From: 14-2 sp963628035
Lineage (GTDB): Bacteria; Bacillota; Clostridia; Lachnospirales; Lachnospiraceae
Assembly: GCA_963628035.1 (NCBI GenBank)
Contig: CAVGED010000046.1
Span: 1-64,000 of the forward strand
DNA: 64,000 nucleotides
Direction of reading: 5' to 3'
Part shown: piece after piece, positions 25,922 through 35,921 of the stretch
Layout of the letters: each line of letters begins with the position of its first letter
Numbering within the stretch: the stretch's first letter is position 1
Program-made: the position numbers and the translations under genes
Notes under the pieces: model-generated
The model's input: only the letters and a program-made list of their open reading frames with translations
What the model was told of the DNA's origin: nothing
Database searches by the model: none

Positions 25922-28900
25922 TCACTTCACCAGGCACATCGTTAAGGTATTTCTATCGTCATTCACCTGTTTTCCGATAACCCTTGCCACGGTTCCGAGT
26001 CCCCTTTCCGCAGAAACAAATGTTGTCTGAACCGCTGTCCCCAGGTCTTGAAGATACTGAATATCCTTTACATAAAAGGTTTGTCCTGCACCTGCCCGGA
26101 AGTAGAATTGGGAGTAGCCGGGATGTGAACTCGACAACCCATAAAGCCTCTTCAGCGCATCCAGTTCATAAGTAACCGTAATCCACTGGTCTGCTGCCAG
26201 CGCCGTATCCAGAGATATGGTACCATTCGCATCACCCGCCATTCCTGCATTAAGCGTGAGCTCATTCTTTCGCGCATCCGGCGAGAATGTCAGATCACAC
26301 CATTTGAGCACCGTGGCTGCGCTTCCGGCGGAGGCTATCTTAATTTTCATCCGGATATATTTTACACCGTCTGCGGCATAATTCCCCTGTCCGGTACCGG
26401 CAACCACATACTTTGAGCTCAGGCCGGTCCACGGTTCACTCGCATTATGTACAAACTTCAACACATTCTCTCCGTCTATCGTTTCCACCGTAAGGGTTCC
26501 GCCAGCGCCATTATCACCATTCCGCGCATACAGGAATCCGGTATTGCTGTAAGTTACATTTTCGGTATTTCCATTCGCCGTCCTGACGGTAAGCTGATTG
26601 TCTCCCAGCTTCAGCTTATTTATGATCTGACTGATATCATAAGTTGCTTCATATCCGACTGAATCTGCTGTCAGGCTGAGTTCAATCGCATTTTCTGTAT
26701 CGTTATTTATAATCAGCTCTGTCTTCATGTTTTCAGCCACAACAACCTTCAGATAATCCGTGCTCTTAGCGGATTCTATTTTCGCTTCCCGCAAAACCGG
26801 CATGTTCGGATCATATACCGGCTCTGTATAATCATCCGTTCGGAAAGCAACATTACGCACCAGCATTGCCTTTTCACCATCGCCAGTCGGTCTGATGTAG
26901 AATTGACGATACTGATCTACGTTCTGGACAGACCACAGCGGAATCATCACCGTTACCCATTCATCCTTCTGAAGCGTTGTCCTATATCCGTCTTTTACCA
27001 GATATATGCTGTTTTCTCCAATCTTAATCGTCTTAGAGATCTTATGCGCTCCATTTCCGGCCTGCACTTCCTGGTCGGAAATATCGTAGAATATGTTGAG
27101 TCCGCTGCCGCTTACCAGCTTCACCTCCATGGTAATATATTTCACACCATCTGCGATAAACCCGCCATTCCACGGTGTCTGTGTTGAGATATAGCCGGAG
27201 CCTAAGCCCTGCCAGCCGTTCCCCTTTGTATACTTTAACAGGGTAACACCGTCTTCTGCAATATATTCCACTTTGCCACCTTCATCCGCAGCATACAGGA
27301 AGAATTTGTTTTCATAGGTAACGGTCAGGGACTTGCCGTCTGCTGTCCGTACCGTCAGAAGGTTTTTACCCATTTTCAGCCGATTTGCGATCTTGGCAAT
27401 ATTATAGTTTACCTCATATCCTGTCACGCTCTTCGTCAGGGACAGTTCTACAGGATTCTCAGTATCCTCATTAATGATAAGCTCGGTCTTTACCTGATTC
27501 GGAACTACAACCTGAAGGGAATCCGTCCGATCGTAATCTCCATAAATAACCGATACATCAAACACGCCTGCCTCTGACGTTTCTGTACCGTAACCGATAT
27601 TCTTGATCAGCATCTCAGAGCCATAGCCGCGTGGCTGTATGGAGAAGTTACGGTAAATATCATTTGGATTCTCATCTGTGTAGAATAGCGGTATTATAAC
27701 CGTTACCCATTTATTCAATTCCAGAGTACCTATCTTGCCGTTATCCGTCAAAAAGCTGCTGCGCTGACCGACTTTTATCGCCGTATCAATACGGTGTATA
27801 CCGTAACCTGCCTTCTTCTCGGTGTCTCTCAAATCGTAGAAAATACTGAAGCCGTCACCCTTCAACAGTTTTACCTGCATGGTCATATATTTCACGCCCT
27901 TCAGATCAAAACCGCCCGCGTGATTGCTCTTTGTGGAAACAAATGCGGAGCCAAAGCCTACCCATTCATTTTCTTCGTCTTCTTCGTAGTTCTCCTTATA
28001 TTTAAGAACTGTCTCTCCGTTATCTGTCGTATAGGTCAGTTCACCCTTCGGATCTCTTACAAAGAGGAAGCCTTTGTTCTCATAGGTTATGGTTGTACTT
28101 GCACCGTCCGAAGATTCCACCGTAAGGCTATTCTCTCCCAGAATCATCCGATCCAGTACCTGATCAAGACTATAAATTGCCTTGTATACATTTCCGCTCT
28201 GCGTTGTCGCTATCTCCACCGGATTCGCTTTGTCATTATTAATGATCAGCTTTATCGGTCCGCTGCATGCAGTTCTGATATCCAACACATCATATCCCAT
28301 ATCCCAGGCGCCATATCTCTTCTCGATCGTCAGTGATACCTCCGGCTGCGGTATGATATCGGAAGGCTTGTAACTGTAAGCTTTCTTTGTATATTCCAGG
28401 TTCTTGATATACGCAACTGCCGGATTCTCCTCGGAGCCTCCCATAACCCGGAATTCGATAATGGACCAGGTCGGCGGCAGTTCATAGTCATACTCCACCG
28501 GAATAAATACGGTATACCACTTGTTAGCCTGCAGATTATTTGCATATTTTTTCGTCTCTGCGTCAAAAAGGAGTGTATTAAGATTCAGATCACCAATTAA
28601 AAGCTTACCTTCCTGACGTGCTTTCGGACTCTCATAATCCTTCTGGGCAGTATGGTATGCAGACCAGGACAACCAACTGATTCCCTTTGTATTTTCCGCC
28701 AAGTAGAAGTCCATCTTAATATACTTATATCCGCTGTCAAAGAACTCCTCTACACCCAGACCGCTGTTTTCCCCATTGTTGCTTGTAACATTCGTAAATC
28801 TCACACCTGCGGTATGGTCGTCCCATGTCTCTGCCGGGTTCTTGCTGATAAGCTTCGTTGTTCCTTTAAAGGCTCCGCTTGTCACACGTTCCAGACTGAC

Positions 28901-30925
28901 ATCCGGGTGAATCGTTTCCAGTCCCTCCGGCGGTTGAACACCACTGTATTCCGTCGGCAGGAAATCGGCATTCTTGTAGTAACGTACATTATCAATATAG
29001 AATACATCACCCTTACTTGCTGCTGATAAATAGATCGTTGACTTATAGGATTCCAGGTCAACGCCATCCATATATCCAACGCTTACCGTATACCAGCCCC
29101 CTTTATCAATCGTATACTGCAGCTTTCCGTCTTTAAACACCTTTAACCACTTTGAAAACATACTCAGATCGGTCTTTCCAAGTGTAATCGTCGCTTTGCT
29201 GCCTTCATGATTGATACTGAGTTTTATTTGTTTTGCCTCTTCAATATAAATATCAAATGTGAGATAACGTCCAAGCTTGCTTAGATTTAACATTCCATTG
29301 TTATAATTTGCCTCCATGGAGGACCAAATCACCAGATTATTAAACCATGTCGAATTATAATTCGCCTGATAGCGGTATACATCTGTTCTTCCGCCTACTT
29401 TTTTTGAATACGGTGCATATTTCGGAACCTCGTCTGCTGTTATCTCTTTGGCATATGGAAACGCTACGATAAACTCATCTTCCGAAGTCTCCACGTAATC
29501 CCCTTTGTCGGTATAAACATGCGTATCCGCAGGCATAAAGGTATCGTCCATATAATAACGTATGTTCATGACATAGCTGGAGGTTGTATCGTCATCCAAT
29601 GTAAAGTAGAAGCCTGCCTTCAGTGTTGGCCACTTTTCGATCAGCTTCATGATATCGAATGACACAGTTATCCATTTATTTTTCTGCAGACAGTTGGTGG
29701 CTTCCAGTTTGCCATCTCCGTTTTCATCCGCCAGAATCTTCACATAATCGCGTCTGAATAGTTCATTCACAGCTACCCATCCCGGATCACCGCTTACTAC
29801 ACCCAGATAAAAACTCGCATCTGTGCAATAATACATCTCATATGTAAAGTAACGATAGCCCTTCCGGTAGAGATCTACCAGCTTTGTACTGGAATCAACG
29901 CTGAGCACCCGATGATCCCAGCAGGATGTTCCGGACGACCTCTTGCCGGAACGATATTCCATCATATCAGTTCCTTCTGCTCCTCTGCCGCCTACTGTTC
30001 CTGTTGCTGCTTCCCACTTATCATCCGCAGCTCCTGCGCCAACAAAGGTCGTTGACACCCAGTTTGGAAGGACATTCACTGTTATTTCCGCCGCCACCTG
30101 GATATCCTTATCCTGATAGCTCGCTTTCACCTTGGCAGTACCATCCTTTGTCGCCGTTACTGTCGCCCCATCTATGGTAACGCAGTCTTCCCCTTCCAGG
30201 ATCTCGTAGGTAACCTCCGGATTTTCCAGCTTTTTCGCGTTTTTGATAACCATCGGTGAGAGAACCGTACTGTTCCACTTTGCATTATTCTTTGCATTGT
30301 AGATTGTCACTTCCGCAGCAGAAAACTCCACCAGAGAATTCTCCTTGACGGTAATATTGACCTTGCGTTCCAACTGCAGTCCCTTATATTCCGCCTTAAT
30401 AACGGCTCCGGTCTCGCCAAGCGCAATACCGCGGATATTTCCATCCTTACACTCCGCGATGGTCGAACGTTCTATATCCGCCGTATATGAGACGGTTATA
30501 TCTGTGACCTCTCCGTTATACTTAATCTGCGCCGGAATCGGGATCTCGGCATCCTGATAAGCGTCAAAATCTTCACAGGAAATACTCGGCAGACTGCCGG
30601 AATCACTTACCTGCACCTGAATGGTTTCCTTCTTAAATCCACTGGAAACCGTTACCGTAGCCGTCCCTACTCCCTGTGCGCTTAATCTTCCTTCTTCAAC
30701 TGTTACGACTTTCACATCCGAACTTTTCCATTTCAATTTCTTCGGATCGCCACTTTCTACCGTTATATTTTTTTCTTCATAACGATCCAGCCAGACTTTC
30801 TCTGTATCCTCGCCCAGTTTAAATGCAATTCCGCTTTTTTGAATCGCAAAAACGGTTATGCCTGCAGCGGCTGCGATACATAATAATACGGCTGCAATGA
30901 CGATTACAATCTTTCGTTTTGTCAT
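25922..30925 (-). CDS. Giant membrane-anchored modular protein with Big_2-like and carbohydrate-binding-like modules
   Basis: The 1667-residue protein has an N-terminal membrane segment at about 5-28. Bacterial Ig-like domains follow (KWKSSDVKVVTVEEGRLSA; a second near EVTYEILEGEDCVTIDGATV), then several ~180-240 residue modules. The last three are each preceded by an Ig-like segment containing LI(I/N)N and carry an N(K/T)(G/F)FL motif. They are close paralogues of modules in the secreted protein downstream. No catalytic domain is recognised, so it is probably a surface glycan-binding protein working with the transporter. It lies 15 bp after the beta-helix lipoprotein gene. Confidence 0.82.
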   Translation of the reverse strand: MTKRKIVIVIAAVLLCIAAAAGITVFAIQKSGIAFKLGEDTEKVWLDRYEEKNITVESGDPKKLKWKSSDVKVVTVEEGRLSAQGVGTATVTVSSGFKKETIQVQVSDSGSLPSISCEDFDAYQDAEIPIPAQIKYNGEVTDITVSYTADIERSTIAECKDGNIRGIALGETGAVIKAEYKGLQLERKVNITVKENSLVEFSAAEVTIYNAKNNAKWNSTVLSPMVIKNAKKLENPEVTYEILEGEDCVTIDGATVTATKDGTAKVKASYQDKDIQVAAEITVNVLPNWVSTTFVGAGAADDKWEAATGTVGGRGAEGTDMMEYRSGKRSSGTSCWDHRVLSVDSSTKLVDLYRKGYRYFTYEMYYCTDASFYLGVVSGDPGWVAVNELFRRDYVKILADENGDGKLEATNCLQKNKWITVSFDIMKLIEKWPTLKAGFYFTLDDDTTSSYVMNIRYYMDDTFMPADTHVYTDKGDYVETSEDEFIVAFPYAKEITADEVPKYAPYSKKVGGRTDVYRYQANYNSTWFNNLVIWSSMEANYNNGMLNLSKLGRYLTFDIYIEEAKQIKLSINHEGSKATITLGKTDLSMFSKWLKVFKDGKLQYTIDKGGWYTVSVGYMDGVDLESYKSTIYLSAASKGDVFYIDNVRYYKNADFLPTEYSGVQPPEGLETIHPDVSLERVTSGAFKGTTKLISKNPAETWDDHTAGVRFTNVTSNNGENSGLGVEEFFDSGYKYIKMDFYLAENTKGISWLSWSAYHTAQKDYESPKARQEGKLLIGDLNLNTLLFDAETKKYANNLQANKWYTVFIPVEYDYELPPTWSIIEFRVMGGSEENPAVAYIKNLEYTKKAYSYKPSDIIPQPEVSLTIEKRYGAWDMGYDVLDIRTACSGPIKLIINNDKANPVEIATTQSGNVYKAIYSLDQVLDRMILGENSLTVESSDGASTTITYENKGFLFVRDPKGELTYTTDNGETVLKYKENYEEDEENEWVGFGSAFVSTKSNHAGGFDLKGVKYMTMQVKLLKGDGFSIFYDLRDTEKKAGYGIHRIDTAIKVGQRSSFLTDNGKIGTLELNKWVTVIIPLFYTDENPNDIYRNFSIQPRGYGSEMLIKNIGYGTETSEAGVFDVSVIYGDYDRTDSLQVVVPNQVKTELIINEDTENPVELSLTKSVTGYEVNYNIAKIANRLKMGKNLLTVRTADGKSLTVTYENKFFLYAADEGGKVEYIAEDGVTLLKYTKGNGWQGLGSGYISTQTPWNGGFIADGVKYITMEVKLVSGSGLNIFYDISDQEVQAGNGAHKISKTIKIGENSIYLVKDGYRTTLQKDEWVTVMIPLWSVQNVDQYRQFYIRPTGDGEKAMLVRNVAFRTDDYTEPVYDPNMPVLREAKIESAKSTDYLKVVVAENMKTELIINNDTENAIELSLTADSVGYEATYDISQIINKLKLGDNQLTVRTANGNTENVTYSNTGFLYARNGDNGAGGTLTVETIDGENVLKFVHNASEPWTGLSSKYVVAGTGQGNYAADGVKYIRMKIKIASAGSAATVLKWCDLTFSPDARKNELTLNAGMAGDANGTISLDTALAADQWITVTYELDALKRLYGLSSSHPGYSQFYFRAGAGQTFYVKDIQYLQDLGTAVQTTFVSAERGLGTVARVIGKQVNDDRNTLTMCLVK

Positions 30926-30940
30926 ATGACATCCTCCTCT

Positions 30941-32815
30941 CTACTTTGTCGTTCCAAATGCTCCAAAATATTGAATACCTGTCACGTCGACTCCTTCCGC
31001 GTCATAGCGATTCGTCTCGGTAAGCGGAAGTGCGCCCTTCAACATATCCGCATTAGACGGCTTGTAATTATACATTGCCTCCAATCCCATGAAATCCGGA
31101 TTGTCCAATGCAATCCCCGGATCTTCTACAATCATATTCTTCAAATGTTCCCCAAGCTGTTCCTTCACCAACTTGAGTGATTCTTCGGAGAAGCCCCAGA
31201 ACACATTGCTGTCATAGGAATAATCATCGGATGTGAATGCCATACTAAAACCGGCACTCAGCCCGCCCCGGCAAATAAATATGTTGTTTCTCCACGCTAA
31301 CCCGCTTCCCTTCGTATTTGTAGAGTTAAAGTCCACATTTTCAACAAATAACTCCGTCTCTGATTTTCCGGGCATAACTAACAGGTTATTTTCGAAAGTA
31401 TAATTACTTACATATCCGCCGATATTCGCTCCTCGTACATCATTGTCTACGAAAACGTTGTTCCGTATAACAAAATCCTTCGATTCCGGCAAAAGATATT
31501 CTATGCGCGGAAGTCCGTCTTCATCTGGGATAAAGTCTCCGTTCTCGTCATACAATACCATCTCCGAGCCACAGCTTCCGCACAGCAGCCCGCCGCCCTC
31601 ATTGTGGTGCGCATAATTATACTGGAAGATAATGTTCCTGTTACCGATATCAATGTCAAAGCCCTCTCCGTCTCCGGAACCGTTCCGCAGATACGTATAG
31701 GCTGCTTCATTAAACTGGAAGCGTAGATTATTACAGGAATGTACCCACATGGCAACGCAATAGACACCGGCTCGTCCAAGATAATGTGCATAAGTCGAAG
31801 TATTTTTCTCCAGCCAGCCGTCATACACTGCACCAAGTACGACACCGTCTCCACCTACATGATCGAAATTATTGTTACGCACAATCACATTATGGTGCGG
31901 ATAGTAGCCTACCTCATCGCTATAATAATGATTCTTCCCCCATGAGAAACCGGGACGGCGTGTCCACTGGCCATAGATCCATACTCCAACTCTCGACACA
32001 CGCTCAAACTTGTTGTTTTCAATCCACAGATTCTCAAACCAGGAAGGCCCCATGAATTCCGGCGTATTCGCCTCTCCGACAATTGCTCCCATCTGATAGA
32101 TATAATTGCTGTCCGGACAAAGTGTCTTGCACTGATCCGGAGTCAGTCCTACGCCAACCTCTGGCAGCCCCTCCTTCAGTTCGGAGGTCCGGAAGTTGAT
32201 GTCATGAAAATAACTGTCGGCAATGACAACATTCTTCATTGCTCCCGCCTGCTGCGGATCCAACTGTATTCCGATGTTTGCCCGTTCTCCTGTAACCTCA
32301 AGGCCATTGATACGCACGTTACTGGTACCAATTACAATTGCACTTGAGTTTTCCTGCCCGATAAATTTTGCATAAGGATTCTTCTCGCTCTTGCCATAAA
32401 CACTTACCAATAACGGATTCTCATCCGTCGCCTCAAAACCATACAGCTTCAATTTGCCTGTATACTCGCTCCCGGCCTTGACAAGAATCCGAACCGGCGT
32501 ATCAGACGTAATTGTTTTGATCAGCTTATTCATTGCCTTAAGTGACTGCATCGGCGCATTTTCAGACAAACCGTCATTTTCGTCGCTGCCGGACTGTGAA
32601 TCAAAATAATAGGTTACATAGCTTTCGACGTCTGCAAGCCCCGAATAATCCGGAGACATCTCTACATCAAGGTACTCTGTATTCACCGGTTCCGTAATAT
32701 CCGTTGTCGGATTCTCCTCCGGTTCCTTCACAGGAGCATCCCCGCCTTTACAGGCAGTTGAAAAGCTGATACAGAATATCAAGAGTAAACATAAGAATAC
32801 TTTTCCTCTTCTCAT
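30941..32815 (-). CDS. Lipoprotein with a right-handed parallel beta-helix
   Basis: The 624-residue protein starts with a lipoprotein signal; the lipobox is STAC at about 19-22. A Pro/Thr/Glu linker leads into a beta-helix domain (TYYFDSQSGSDENDG onward) that matches the C-terminal part of the giant secreted protein along most of its length. Shared segments include GAMKNV, GPSWFE, AYTY/AYTR and GGGLL. Beta-helix proteins include polysaccharide lyases and families such as GH110 and GH141, so an enzyme is plausible but unproven. It would sit on the outer face of the membrane near the transporter. Confidence 0.85.
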   Translation of the reverse strand: MRRGKVFLCLLLIFCISFSTACKGGDAPVKEPEENPTTDITEPVNTEYLDVEMSPDYSGLADVESYVTYYFDSQSGSDENDGLSENAPMQSLKAMNKLIKTITSDTPVRILVKAGSEYTGKLKLYGFEATDENPLLVSVYGKSEKNPYAKFIGQENSSAIVIGTSNVRINGLEVTGERANIGIQLDPQQAGAMKNVVIADSYFHDINFRTSELKEGLPEVGVGLTPDQCKTLCPDSNYIYQMGAIVGEANTPEFMGPSWFENLWIENNKFERVSRVGVWIYGQWTRRPGFSWGKNHYYSDEVGYYPHHNVIVRNNNFDHVGGDGVVLGAVYDGWLEKNTSTYAHYLGRAGVYCVAMWVHSCNNLRFQFNEAAYTYLRNGSGDGEGFDIDIGNRNIIFQYNYAHHNEGGGLLCGSCGSEMVLYDENGDFIPDEDGLPRIEYLLPESKDFVIRNNVFVDNDVRGANIGGYVSNYTFENNLLVMPGKSETELFVENVDFNSTNTKGSGLAWRNNIFICRGGLSAGFSMAFTSDDYSYDSNVFWGFSEESLKLVKEQLGEHLKNMIVEDPGIALDNPDFMGLEAMYNYKPSNADMLKGALPLTETNRYDAEGVDVTGIQYFGAFGTTK

Positions 32816-32837
32816 ATCACAATTTCCTTTCGTTTAT

Positions 32838-33314
32838 TTATATTCCGGTTTTCTCATCTACCGTTTTCACCCGCAAAAATGCGAGTAAAAACGGAGTTGG
32901 AATCAAAAGGTAACAGGCAATCCAATACATTTTGCTGAATGGGTGAACCCTGGAAACGATCGCATAGGTGGATGCTGCGATTCCCAGCCATACGATTGCA
33001 ATACAGGTGTCTGCTATCAGCCACAGTATATCCATCAGATAATGGATGCCTTCGGGATCCTGATGCCCAGTCGCCCATACTCCAAACAGATACGCCAGCA
33101 ACGTAAGCACCGTTGTTTCAAGAACTACGATTCCCCATTTTTTTACCGGGAAAAGCAGTATCTTGAAGTTACCTGCCTCCTTCTGTGCAAAAAAGAACAC
33201 TGCAAAAGGAATCAGACTAAGATACCAGTGCTTTACACTGCGCCTCTTCAGCAGTATACACATCCCAATGGAGTAGATCTCCATAAATGTCAAAAAGATA
33301 ATCCAGCCTGTCAT
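32838..33314 (-). CDS. Small polytopic membrane protein, hypothetical
   Basis: The 158-residue protein has four or five hydrophobic segments (for example WIIFLTFMEIYSIGMCILL, VVLETTVLTLLAYLFGVWA and IACYLLIPTPFLLAFL). I do not recognise the family. The ATG at 33314 is chosen because AGGTGAT precedes it with good spacing; the longer frame begins at a GTG two codons upstream. It lies 7 bp after the binding-protein gene and 22 bp before the beta-helix lipoprotein. That position suggests a role in uptake or surface assembly, which is inference only. Confidence 0.7.
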   Translation of the reverse strand: MTGWIIFLTFMEIYSIGMCILLKRRSVKHWYLSLIPFAVFFFAQKEAGNFKILLFPVKKWGIVVLETTVLTLLAYLFGVWATGHQDPEGIHYLMDILWLIADTCIAIVWLGIAASTYAIVSRVHPFSKMYWIACYLLIPTPFLLAFLRVKTVDEKTGI

Positions 33315-33321
33315 AAGCACA

Positions 33322-34983
33322 TCACCTTGTTTCTCTTTCCTGCTTCATCAGCTGATATTGTTTCAGATAATCCACATACACGCTTACTGTCTTTGAACGG
33401 GATGTTAAAGCTGCATATTCATATATTGTATACTGCTCATTCTTGGGTGCGGAAGGATTCTGACTTCCCTTCCATGCAGCATCCGCTGTCCCATAGGTAA
33501 TACCCGCATTTATGATTGTCCGCATATCAGGTGTTGTTACAAACAGATAATACGGCACATCATTCTGAATATAGTTATCCGCATTGCCTGCCACATCATT
33601 GATCCAGTGCAGCTCTTCTTCGGAATAGCCTTTATTAATCAGGTTCGACATATTTTGATTCTCCACCAGGGTCAGGATCCCGGAATAAGCCGGCCGCATG
33701 TCGTAACCGGAACCTTCCGGATAAGAGTAGGTTCCGTCGCCATTGTTGATCCAATGCTTGCCCTCGATCCCGTAACGGCAAAGATTATAGTTATCTTCAT
33801 TCTTATATACCCAGTTTAGGAACTGCAGCAGCTGCACTGCCTTGGTCGAAGATTTTAAGATCACAGCGGCGAAGGTCGCCTCCGGATTTCTCATAAAGCC
33901 TTTCTGTGTGTCTTCCTTTGTTGCCGTCAGTGCACCGAGTACAGTAAACTCCGCATCCGGGTTCTGTTCCTTCGTAAGGCGTGACACTTTAATCAGGTGG
34001 GTGATCGTGGGATCCTGTATAAATACTCCTGTTTTTCCGGAAATAAACTCTGCTTCTGCATTCTCCAGCATCGTCTCACATCCGTTCGGGTTCAGAATCC
34101 CTTCTGATACCCACCGATATTCCAGATCCAACACTTTTCCATATTCATCGGACGCACTGCCGGCGATCATGGTATCCTTCGTTCCGTCCCCATCTGTATC
34201 AAACATCGCATCGGTAAAGTACCCTGCCTCGCCAAATGCGCCAAGGGTAAGTACCTTTTCCCAGTCCCAGGAAGCTCCTGAAACCACATACGGCGACTGT
34301 AATTTTTCTTTCATGGCAAGACACATCCGCTCGAACGTTTCCAAATTGTCTACCAGTTCAAGCCCCTGCGCTGCCTTCGCAGCGTCATCCGTGTATCCGC
34401 ATGCTTCCATCAGATCCTTCCGTACCAGGATTCCAAACTTATAAGGACTGACTACAGAGGGAATTCCAATCGTCTCACCCAGATAGGTTGTCATGCTGTC
34501 AAGCGGAGTTACGACATTTCCCTCCACCGTACTCTTAGAGATCGCTTCAACAAGATTCGGTGCTACTTCCTCCATCAGATCTGCCAGTTCTTCGTAATAC
34601 AGCCCCTGCTTCATCACCCAGTCATCAATACCGTCACCGCCGCGCGTATGCGAGATGGCAACGTCCACCTGACTATCTCCCGCAAGCTCACTGGACAGCT
34701 TATCCTTCATGTTCTGCCCCAGATAGGCGATCTCGAAGTCGATCGATTTACCTGTATCTTCCCAGTACTTCTGCTCGATATATTCGATCACCTCATCCTC
34801 CGCCGTCCCTTTTACCCAAGAGAATTCCGAGGAACCTCCGGCATAAATTACAATCTTCTCTCCCGCCGGGCGTTCGGAAGAAGATGTCCCTCCTTCTTTT
34901 CCGGATGTACCGCAACCTGCAGTCACTGTCGTCACTGCTGTCACCGCTGCCAACAATAATGCTATTACTCTTCTCTTCTTCAC
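33322..34983 (-). CDS. Extracellular sugar-binding lipoprotein of a CUT1-type ABC transporter
   Basis: The 553-residue protein has a lipoprotein signal with TAGC at 21-24 and then a family 1 solute-binding fold (LplA-like). Its length and the VYKNEDNYNLCRYGIEGKHW segment are typical of proteins that pair with LplB/YtcP permeases. A calcium-loop-like DTDGDGTKD is present at 262-270. It captures the oligosaccharide outside the membrane and delivers it to the two permeases encoded directly upstream. The start is a GTG at 34983 with AAGGAG upstream. No ATPase gene is in the window, so a shared MsmX-type ATPase is likely used. Confidence 0.92.
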   Translation of the reverse strand: MKKRRVIALLLAAVTAVTTVTAGCGTSGKEGGTSSSERPAGEKIVIYAGGSSEFSWVKGTAEDEVIEYIEQKYWEDTGKSIDFEIAYLGQNMKDKLSSELAGDSQVDVAISHTRGGDGIDDWVMKQGLYYEELADLMEEVAPNLVEAISKSTVEGNVVTPLDSMTTYLGETIGIPSVVSPYKFGILVRKDLMEACGYTDDAAKAAQGLELVDNLETFERMCLAMKEKLQSPYVVSGASWDWEKVLTLGAFGEAGYFTDAMFDTDGDGTKDTMIAGSASDEYGKVLDLEYRWVSEGILNPNGCETMLENAEAEFISGKTGVFIQDPTITHLIKVSRLTKEQNPDAEFTVLGALTATKEDTQKGFMRNPEATFAAVILKSSTKAVQLLQFLNWVYKNEDNYNLCRYGIEGKHWINNGDGTYSYPEGSGYDMRPAYSGILTLVENQNMSNLINKGYSEEELHWINDVAGNADNYIQNDVPYYLFVTTPDMRTIINAGITYGTADAAWKGSQNPSAPKNEQYTIYEYAALTSRSKTVSVYVDYLKQYQLMKQERETR

Positions 34984-35024
34984 GATAAAATCTCTCCTTT
35001 ATACTTGTATTTTTGTATCTCTGT

Positions 35025-35921
35025 TTATTCCTTCACCGCTCCTGCTGCAGCCCCATGTACAAAGAATCTCTGCACCAGAGGAGACAGGATGATCAGTGGA
35101 AGAATTACGATCACAATAGCTGCATTCGTTGCCGAGATCAGAGGCGCTGTTGATACAGAGCCTCCTCCCACACTGTTCCCGAAAATGGATTGTGCGTCAT
35201 TTATGATCTGATTTAACACATACTGCACGGTCCACATTCTTTTGTTCTGGGCTCCTGCATACAGCAAGGATGGAAGCCACTGATTCCATTTTGCTACAAA
35301 AGTTGTGAAAAAGATGGTAAACCCAATCGTCTTCGACAACGGTGTATACACCTTCAGCAGAATCTGCAGATCCGATGCGCCGTCCAGCCGGGCTGCTTCA
35401 TCTAAGGATACCGGTATGCCATAGAAGAAGTTCCTCACCAACATGATACTGTATGCACTTGCCACTCCCGGAAGGATCAGTGCCCAGGGAGTATCATAGA
35501 TTCCAATTCCCCGGATCACCAGATAGGTCGGTATCTGCCCTCCGGAAAAAAACATAGTAAACATAACGAAAAAATTCAAAACTTTTCTTCCCACAAAGGT
35601 TTTCTTCGACAGGGCATACGCTGCCAGCACGCAGACAACGGTACTTAATGCCGCCGATAATGTTGCCGTCCAAAGGGAAAACCACAAGGAACGCAGAAAC
35701 GTATCATTCATAGAAAAAACAAACTTGTAGCCTGCCAGAGAAAAGCCCTTAAACCACAGGGAAACGCCTTCTGCCTGCATTCTGGAATTCTCACTCAAAG
35801 ATGATACCAGTATCATCCAAAACGGAAGAATAAACAGAAGCGAAAACAGCACACTGATGATAATCTTTCCAAACGGAATACGTCGGGCTATACTTTTTTT
35901 CTTTTTCTTCATACCCATCAT
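35025..35921 (-). CDS. Carbohydrate ABC transporter permease, MalG/YtcP type
   Basis: The 298-residue inner-membrane protein has six predicted membrane segments and the EAA loop DEAARLDGASDLQILLKVY, which contacts the ATPase. It forms the translocation channel with the permease encoded just upstream, whose stop overlaps this start by ATGA. GAGGG precedes the start at 35921. The C-terminal GAVKE ending is typical of this family. Confidence 0.95.
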   Translation of the reverse strand: MMGMKKKKKSIARRIPFGKIIISVLFSLLFILPFWMILVSSLSENSRMQAEGVSLWFKGFSLAGYKFVFSMNDTFLRSLWFSLWTATLSAALSTVVCVLAAYALSKKTFVGRKVLNFFVMFTMFFSGGQIPTYLVIRGIGIYDTPWALILPGVASAYSIMLVRNFFYGIPVSLDEAARLDGASDLQILLKVYTPLSKTIGFTIFFTTFVAKWNQWLPSLLYAGAQNKRMWTVQYVLNQIINDAQSIFGNSVGGGSVSTAPLISATNAAIVIVILPLIILSPLVQRFFVHGAAAGAVKE

